From Macrostomum hystrix (Eukaryota > Platyhelminthes > Macrostomidae): DNA of 64,000 bases. This document shows positions 56,670-64,000 of the stretch, piece after piece; the first letter of the stretch is position 1, and every line of letters begins with the position of its first letter. The stretch lies in the NCBI GenBank assembly GCA_950097015.1, contig CATNEN010000039.1, forward strand, positions 17,962,501 to 18,026,500, read 5' to 3'. The notes below the pieces were generated by a model. That model had not been told where the DNA came from. It ran no database searches and was given only the letters and a program-made list of their open reading frames with translations. The position numbers and the translations under genes were made by a program.

Positions 56670-58333
56670 TTTGTTCAATCCAAATGATAATGACTTTAAA
56701 ACTCACTTACAAAGAGCTGACAGAAATTGCTGAAAAACTATGATTTGCAGATGTATTTGAGTACTAGGACAAACATAAAGACAACTACTAGTTTAATTGA
56801 ACTTTTGTAGCAAATTTAGTGTTGCACAAAACTTGTTCAAACCAGCTAAATGTATGAGCCTCTCTAACTTGATCAAAACAAGTCTGGATTCAGGTTGCAG
56901 CATAAGATAATTAATACTTAATCTAGCTTTATGAGTACACACTATATAAAGAATACATCTCCTCATAGGTGTAAGAATAGGGGGCAGTGGAACCATGGCC
57001 CTAACTTTTTAAAGTGGGGGTCTAGTAATGGAATCTGGCTCTCCACAATTAAAATTCTAAATGTAGTACTATTATGTTTACTATTTTTTGCTGCATATGG
57101 CCTATGACCATTAGCCCCTACTTTTCAAAAGAGTGTTATGTATATAATCAACATTTAACCATACAGATATAACAACCACACAATATCTTGAGTTTTAGTA
57201 TCTTTAATTTAAAGCTCTAAATTTAATATAATAGGCCTACTTTACTACATTAGTAATAGAAGTAACTAAATTTTGGCTTTGGCTTATTCTTTAAATTTGC
57301 TTATAGCTAGTTACCAGCTTGTTAGATATGCAAAACCTAACTAAAATTGGCTTAGGCCATGTATTTACGAAAAAGCAATATAGCTATCTAATGTAAAAAA
57401 GAATAGACCTGTTCAAACATCATGTAGGCCAAAAATATTAAAGAAAAATCTTTAACCTAACAATTGCTTTTTTCTACATGAGTTATTGAGTAGCTACTTT
57501 AGATTTTTTCAATATATAGTAGTATAGGCGTGCAACAATCTTGTGAGTTGTGATTTGTAGTTGGAAAATTCTTAAATGTTTGAATATAGTTACTAAACTG
57601 AAAATTAAGAATATGGACCGATTCAAGCTAATCATAGGAGAGAAACTGTGAGATTTACATGATCATATATAGTAACTTATAAACATAAAAGAATTGCAGT
57701 ATAACGAACAAAGTATTTGTAATGATATATCACAGATGTATCACCGACACCGACTACAAGACTGTGTCATTTCTTGCAAAGTTCTAATTTTAAACTGAAA
57801 AAATGAACGCTATAACAAATGTTTATATCTAATGCCTAAAAAAGTCGCAAAGGTACTTTAAAAAAGTTTTTTTAGACAATAAAGTAAGATAAGCTAAAAA
57901 ATTTTTTTAAGAAGTAAGAAGAAGTTAGTAATCGCATGCCTCGGATTTAATTTACAAAAAATAAAATAAGATTAAAAACATTTAAAATTTTGTTGTAAAT
58001 AGTCTGTCTGAAATAAATGAAATGGTGTAAAATCTGTTCTTCAAGTCTTAATAAAATACATTTGTAAATAACTATATTTTCAATAGAAAATAAACGCAAA
58101 AGTATTAACTATTTAAGATTAGGCCTATCTAGACTATCTAGTTATCTTTCCAGACTAGTCTGGGTCTGGGGATATTTTGAACCTGCCATCTAGCGTAGCA
58201 TGTAGTATGGCATGCCTTTTGTGACAAACTTCTGTGACTGCGACTGCATTTACTCTTTGTATTTGTTGTGCTTTATGCAACACATCGACATGAGTAGTAC
58301 TCATGCATTGAAGTAGTGCCTGGTAGCTAGTAG
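56670..58333. other. Upstream of GPATCH11; AT-rich, no gene seen
   Basis: Presumed promoter region near 56670-56800. No exon, RNA gene or clear repeat is supported in the remainder. Confidence 0.4.
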
Positions 58334-58771
58334 GGTACCTGGACACTTCGTCATCTTACAACTTCGTCATCCAGATGACGATCTGTCCAATATCTTAGAG
58401 GGTGTATGACGAAGAGACTTAGACTTGTGGACACTTCGTCATCTATAAAACAAAAGTTTTCAAAGTTAGAACAGAAACACCCTCCCCATCCCTCCTCACA
58501 TCGTGTTGGCACCTATCTTTCAGTTACACTTATAGGCCTAGGCCTAATCAAATCAGCTTTGACACCTTTTTTTGACAATTTAGAGTGTGAAGTGTGTTCA
58601 CACCTCTGTCCCACCACCCACCCTCACTTTATTGATTACGAACTTGATTGCTTGTTATTAAAAGATGACAAACTGACCAAACTTTAAAGCATGCCTATTG
58701 GCTGGATAACAAAGTGTCCTACCTTCCAAGTGCATGACGAAGTTGTAAGATGACAAAGTGTTTAGGATCCA
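58334..58771. mobile_element. MITE, 438 bp, with ~37-bp TIRs and CTAGTAG flanks
   Basis: The left end (GGTACCTGGACACTTCGTCA...) and right end (to GGATCC) are imperfect inverted repeats sharing CATCTTACAACTTCGTCAT. A seven-base CTAGTAG lies at 58327-58333 and again at 58772-58778 on the right, consistent with a target-site duplication. Internal CTTCGTCATC boxes recur. Confidence 0.75.
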
Positions 58772-58873
58772 CTAGTAGTAGCCATAAAATATAATATATA
58801 TTTTCTTGACCTCAGCAGTTATTCTTTCTTATAATTGATTTTAATTGATTACACCTGCCCCAATTGGGTCAGA

Positions 58874-59139
58874 TGTGCAGCCGACAGCACAGCCGCAGCT
58901 AATGCGCGGCGCATCTGAAGGCTGCGTACGGCTGTTCAGTCCACGGACTGGGGGGACGCCACACCCACCTTCAATTATCCCAGCTGATGCTGGTACCCAT
59001 TTAACAGCTGGGTGAACTGAAGCAATGCAGAGTTAAGTGTCTTGCTAAAGGACGCAAATTGTTCCAGTGGAGTCGGGAATCGAACCCCCGACCTTCAAGT
59101 CGTGAGTCCGACGCCCTAACCACTAGGCTACAACCTCTT
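58874..59139 (-). mobile_element. tRNA-derived SINE, full-length copy 2
   Basis: Nearly identical to 22236-22500 in the same orientation, with intact A box and B box GGTTCGATTCC on the minus strand. The match starts at TGTGCAGCCGACAGC and stops at CAACCTCTT in both copies, defining a 266-bp element. Confidence 0.92.
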
Positions 59140-59401
59140 GTAGCCTTGATCTTTCTTAATTTGTTCTTTAATTAGAGGTATGGCCAAGAACTAGCTATTT
59201 AGCAATCCACTAACTAAAATTTTAAAATGGTAACAAATTCTTATATAGAATAGAAATATAAAAAAGACTAGCTTTATTATTTAGAGTAACTTGTCTTAAT
59301 TTTATTTTTAATTATGATTTTTGCACCCTATTTGCTTAAATTTATTAGGCAACCCTCTTTTTCAATCTATAAATTTAGCCTGAAAATTAATTCTATACTA
59401 G

Positions 59402-60250
59402 TGAGATAGATAGAATTTTATTAGTATTGTTTTAAACCTTTTTGATGTAAATAAATTTTGTTAACGAATTATATTACAAAATGTATTCTATTATTATACT
59501 AGGCGCTTTCATTTTTCATATAGTAAATAGTATTTTCCTTTAAAAAAGAAATTAATTACAACATTTGTTTTACTTTTTCCCGCCACCTCAAATATTTCAT
59601 ATAAATAGGAGTGATTTTTATGTCCTCAAAATATACGCTCGGCTTTGGCGATCCAACTAGAAAGCCATATTAACTCGTGTTCTCTAAAATTAAATAACTT
59701 CGTGTTGATTATTTAAGATTAGAACTGTGTTAGTTCTGGTCAACGTTACGCTGTATAATAGTATCAAGCTGTATTAGTTCTATACTATTATATTAACAGG
59801 GAGTAAACGTATTGATCTAAATAAGACATATTGTCTTTATTACTTAGATTAAATCAACGTATTGTTGATCTAAATAAGACGTATTGTCTTTATTATTTAG
59901 GTTAAATCAACGTATTGTTGATCTAAATAAGACGTATTGTCTTAGTATTTAGGTTAAATCAACGTAGAGAACACGAGTTAATATGGCTTTCTAGTTGGAT
60001 CGCCAAAGCCGAGCGTATATTTTGAGGACATAAAAATCACTCCTATTTATATGAAATATTTGAGGTGGCGGGAAAAAGTAAAACAAATGTTGTAATTAAT
60101 TTCTTTTTTAAAGGAAAATACTATTTACCATATGAAAAATAAAAGCGCCTAGTATAATAATAGAATACATTTTGTAATATAATTCGTTAACAAAATTTAT
60201 TTACATCAAAAAGGTTTAAAACAATACCAAATAAAATTCTATCTATCTCA
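59402..60250. mobile_element. Fold-back element: 284-bp inverted arms, 280-bp centre
   Basis: Arms 59402-59685 and 59966-60250 are almost perfect reverse complements; the outer ends read TGAGATAGATAG and CTATCTATCTCA. The centre contains three 53-bp tandem units (GATCTAAATAAG at 59814, 59867 and 59920). No open frame is present. It could be a non-autonomous fold-back transposon or two LTR-type sequences in inverted orientation. Confidence 0.85.
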
Positions 60251-60437
60251 ACTGCCTTCCCTTAATATGATTTTTGAAAAAAAAGTGAAAAAATAATCAA
60301 ACACTCAAAAATAAAAGCACATAGGATAAGCACAAAGAATAAAACATAGGCATAGGCATAAAAGATAAAACATAGACAGAGATATAGGTATAGGCATGGG
60401 GATAGGCATACTAAAAAGAAAGTCCAATTTACATAAA

Positions 60438-61540
60438 ATTTTAGTCCATCGCAAATTCTTCGGGAAGTTGATCCTTGAAGGGCCAGCCGACCTCCTGGCC
60501 GATCCAGCTTGCTTCGGTGCGCATCTTTGATATGTCAAATCCCTTGACGATTAAATCCAATGAATGTAGCGCATACTGTGTGGCTGGCCGCCATGCAGCC
60601 ACTGCAAGTTCAGGCGAGAAATTGCGCTGTAGTTTATTGATTACTTGCACAATCTCCTCTCGCTTCGGTGGCGATCGTTTATCTTCATAACGGCTAACTC
60701 TCAAATAATATTGTTTCAATAGGGCGACTTGACGTTTTCACTGTTGTTGCTGGGTTTCTTCCAATGTGTGCAATAATATCCCATAGTCTTCACCCATACT
60801 AATTGATGGTGATTTTGATGTTTTGGCTTTAATTAGTTGTCTTAGGTCTTCTGGCTGTGGCAATTTTCTCGGATCACGAGGTGGTGAAGCAGATTTGCCT
60901 AGCGAAGCAGAGTGCCCTAGGTTCTTTGAATGCGCTTGTGGCGGCACTTCTAATGGCTGCGGCTTTTGCCACTGCGGGTTGTCTTCGGAGGGGCCCGCCA
61001 GGTTGATTGAGCTAATAGAGTGCTGGTCTTAGCACCGTCAGGGTGACGATTTGTCAATTCTTTAGGCACTACTACAGGAGTATCCGCCTGTATACGTAGT
61101 AACTTATGCTTGTCCATAGTGGGTCTGGTTACCACTGATGACAATCTCTTTCTTCCTTGTGGTGGCATAGCTGCAGGCTTCTGTGTGGGCCGCTTATTAT
61201 TTACCTTTACCGCCTGAAGAACCGTGGGTAGCGGTTGTGATTTTACCAAAGCTGTTGGCACGGTAGGCGCAGTACGCACCTCCGGCCCCTTTTGCTTGAT
61301 TAACTTCTTTGTAACTCCTACAGGCTTAGGCCGGGTTGGCTGTTTCATGGGTGCTTCATTCTCTGCTTCTCGTTCCCACACTTGGGCGACATTGTCACTG
61401 TCACTTAGAAACAATTGGTCTACGAGGTCTGTTTCCTCATTCTCGCTATCGCTTAACATTAATTGCTGAGCGATGTCCTCCTGCGATACGGTCCTGATCA
61501 TTCTCAGTATGAGATTGATGTGATTTGCTGGTCGCTTCAA
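60438..61540 (-). CDS. Three consecutive unidentified reading frames downstream of the LTR
   Basis: On the minus strand a frame with ATG near 61502 (MIRTVSQEDIAQQLML; Ser/Asp/Glu-rich, then Pro/Lys-rich) runs to about 60950. It is followed by 60947-60738 (PRKLPQPEDLRQLIKAK, ending EETQQQQ) and 60719-60438 (MKQYYLRVSRYEDKRS to EEFAMD). The pieces abut closely in different frames and look like one product broken by frameshifts or small introns. Position right after a likely LTR fits the gag region of a second tandem element. No zinc knuckle or capsid motif is visible, so this is inference. Confidence 0.4.
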
Positions 61541-61700
61541 AATTCAATACAAATTGAGGAGCTTGAGGAATTCTCAATACGAGAAAACAATTGACTTCTT
61601 TACGCCACAGGGGCTCTGTTTATATAGACTTCTGAAGAGGGGGGTTATGTAATAGTTCCTTCCTTTTCAATAGCTACTGGGTTTCCATTGGCCGCAACAA
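61540..61700 (-). promoter_or_regulatory. Probable LTR of the Ty3/gypsy element (end approximate)
   Basis: Directly after the polypurine tract the minus strand reads TGTTGCGGCCAATGG and, about 75 bp on, TATATAAAC (plus 61618-61626), a TATA box as expected in U3. The distal boundary and primer-binding site could not be fixed, and no second LTR is inside the window to compare. Confidence 0.5.
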
Positions 61701-61721
61701 CCCCTTCTCTTTCTCCCCCTC
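61701..61721 (-). other. Polypurine tract
   Basis: Twenty-one consecutive purines on the minus strand, immediately between the end of the pol-derived frame and the TG that starts the probable LTR. This is the standard position for plus-strand priming in LTR retrotransposons. Confidence 0.7.
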
Positions 61722-61744
61722 ATGTACACAGACCCTATCTTGGC

Positions 61745-64000
61745 TTAGATTTTAATGCTCCCTAGGAAGGTGAGAGTGGACAACAACCTCTTTAGGTGAC
61801 AACCACACTGTGCCGTACCCCTTGGTTGTTGTCGTAAATTATATCGTTGAGTGGGGTGGGCGGCCTCTCTTTCTTGTTCTGTGGGTGTTGGCTCCTTATC
61901 GATTATTCCGCCCTCTCTTTCAATCTCGGCATTGTCTGACTCAGCCTCTGCAATTACTGCCGGCTCAATTTCACTAGATAATTCCTCTCCTACTTCTATT
62001 TCAGCTCCAACTTCGATATCTTCTTCGTTAATAAGCTCTTCTTCATTGTCCGTTTCTTCAGATTCTTCTTCAATCGCGAATTCCTCTGTTTCTTCATTTA
62101 TTTCTTCTGTGGCTTCGCTGCGGATATCGCAATGCCAATTAATTTCATCCTCCGATGATGACTCTTCCGATTCAATACAAATTATTTGTTTCTGTGCTCT
62201 AGGGTGACTTCCCTTAATTTTCTGTCCCTTCTTGCTGGCTGAGGGGCCTTCCTGGCTTCCCTTATTTGTTACTTCTGCAGTTGAGTTAGGAATGGGCATT
62301 AAGTTGTCACGGTGGACCAACATTACGTTGCCACTGCGAATTCCATTCTCTTCTTTCTGCACTCTGAAAACTACCTCTGAAATCTTGTCAATTACTCGAA
62401 AGGCGGATCTCTTCTTCCTGTGAAATTTATGTGATTCCTCACTGTTTAGTTGTGGGTTATTAATTAATACTAAGCATCCAATGAGAACTTCATTCGGTGA
62501 TTTGTTAACTTCGGCTGCTGTCTGTCGCTTGTTAATCACTTCCTCTAATTTCTTCTTCACCATCTTCTGAGCTCAGAAGGCTAGCCTCGGCTAATCTTTC
62601 CGCATGCTTAGCGATGTACGATGGATAATCGGCATGTTCGACTGCTTCTTTGATTTGGCTGTCTAACAGCATTACAGCTTCTCTGCCAAACAACAGGAAG
62701 TGGGGTGTAAAACCAGTTGTTTTGTTGACACTAGTGCGGACAGCAACTAGGGCGGCAGGAATCATCAAATCCCAGTTACTGTGATCTTTCTCGATCAAAC
62801 AAGTAATAATGGACTTGATCTGCTTATTAAACCTTTCCACAAGACCATTGCTCTGCGCATGATACGGCGTGGTGCATGTGTGTTTCAAGTTGTAAAGGTT
62901 GCAGAATGCCTTAAATTGTTTGCTGGTAAAAGTCTTTCCGTTATCAGTATGTATCCAATGGCATTGGCCATACTCGGAGAATATTCGTTCTTGAAATATT
63001 TTGATTACGGTGTCCGATTTCTGATTCCTGATCGGAAAAGCAAAGGGGTAACGTGTTGTACTGTCTACCACAGTCAGTACATACTTATGTCCTCTTTTAC
63101 TTTCTTTTGATAAAGGACCGATAATGTCTACATGGCAGCAATAGAAGGGCTCGCTGATGGGAAAAGATTGAATCGGTGCCTGGATGTAATTGCTGGTTTT
63201 GCTTTCCAGACACGGAATGCATTCGGCAATGTACTTTTCGACAGCAGTACTTAAGCCTGGTCTCCAGAATCTTTCACGGACTCTCTGGGTTGTCTTATCT
63301 CTTCCGAGATGTCCGGCTAATGGGCTGCTGTGTAAATCACTTAGTACTTGCTTATCCAGCGATGATGGCAATACTACTTTCCACTTTTCCTCTTCCTCGA
63401 TGAGCAATATATCACGGTCAATCTTCATGGCGTCGAACTTCTTACTCATTTTCTTTAACTCGGGGGACTGGGTCAGCTCCTTGGGCTTCCAGAATCTGTT
63501 CTCGCTTCAGGGGAACGGGTAGAAAATCGGTCAGTAGGACTTCACATTTGAAATTCTCTGAGTTGGGTGTGGCTGGTTTGTGATTTGATTGATCGTTTGG
63601 CAGACTCGGCTGTAGTACACATGAGTCGTTCGAGGCCTCCTGATCGTTCATTTCACCTTCATCACCGGAGACAATTGACTCGATCCTTGCAATGGGATGC
63701 GGAGTTTGGGTCTCTCCATCTTTGTTAGGCTGTTCCACACTTTCACTCTTGACAGCTTGGGCTGGGTTCTCTTTTTCGACTGTCGGTGGGGTTGTAGCCG
63801 GGGTCTCTCCTTGACTTTCCTCTTGGCCTATTTCCACAGTTTCAGCTGGTCTTCTGGACAGACTGTCCGCGTTGGAATGTTTTGCGCCGCTTCTATGTTT
63901 GAGATCAAACTGGAATTCACTTAGGCGCTCCACCCAACGACCAAGAATCCCTGTCGCTTCCGTCTGTTTCAATATCCAAAGGATCGCTTTATGATCTGTT
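61745..64000 (-). CDS. pol: Ty3/gypsy-type pol fragment: RNase H end, integrase, C-terminal tail; frame-disrupted
   Basis: Partial: it enters from beyond 64000. Frame 1 (to 63442) carries the end of RNase H (TDHKAILWIL near the window edge, GAKHSNADSLSRR) and a Pro/Glu/Gln-rich spacer. Frame 2 (63449-62532) is integrase: H-H-C-C zinc module (HSSPLAGHLG, CIPCLESK), then the D, D, E core with HVDIIGPL, HTDNGKTF and NGLVERFNK. The two overlap by eight bases (ATGAGTAA). Frame 3 (62563-61745) has the integrase C-terminal barrel (LIGCLVLIN, later NVMLVHRDNLMPIP) and an acidic Glu-rich tail ending near RYNLRQQP, typical of this class. Frame 3 overlaps frame 2 by 32 bases, and integrase normally runs through this point, so at least one frameshift has probably broken the copy. 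Reverse transcriptase lies outside the window. Confidence 0.88.

Overview
This window is nuclear DNA of an invertebrate animal. The evidence is spliced genes with GT-AG introns (some only about 50 bp), a DEG/ENaC channel, a GPATCH11-type G-patch protein, an LRAT-domain protein, Ty3/gypsy and MULE transposons, tRNA-headed SINEs, and AT-rich intergenic DNA packed with minisatellites. Gene style and repeat load would fit a free-living flatworm or another spiralian. That is inference; nothing here fixes the species.

Layout. 1-773: 3' exons of unidentified transcripts, one with an acidic 11-residue tandem repeat. 1455-5907 (-): a six-exon gene of unknown function (374 aa). 6860-7560: satellite built on the palindrome AATGCATT. 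7728-9831 (+): FLYWCH zinc finger plus MULE transposase. 10669-10994: MITE. 12318-13266 (+): two-exon Ser/Arg-rich protein (261 aa). 13800-16010: degenerate stretch with retroelement-like signals. 16309-16862: 28-bp array whose units carry an AP-1 core and a perfect splice-donor consensus, abutting the stop codon of a DEG/ENaC channel gene (16854-19081, -). 19140-21735: (TTTG)n, a 22-bp array and a 1.1-kb polypyrimidine 14-bp array. 22236-22500: SINE. 23051-29489 (+): thirteen-exon tail-anchored coiled-coil protein (795 aa, possibly IRAG/LRMP family) with minisatellites and a CRE cluster in its introns. 29945-32150: two large arrays. 33954-43631 (-): one intronless 3225-residue low-complexity reading frame. 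43632-51389: gene-poor, one MITE. 51390-54384 (+): four-exon CxxC-rich plus LRAT-fold protein (619 aa). 55653-56669 (-): GPATCH11 orthologue. 58334-60250: MITE, SINE and a fold-back element. 60438-64000 (-): Ty3/gypsy pol, polypurine tract and LTR, followed by further reading frames on the same strand.

The genes do not form an operon or pathway. They are independent transcription units separated by repeats. I rebuilt gene models by joining exons at GT-AG sites and requiring phase continuity. Exon phases agree throughout the 6-, 13-, 4- and 2-exon models, which is the main support for them. Family assignments come from recognised motifs only; no database search was run.
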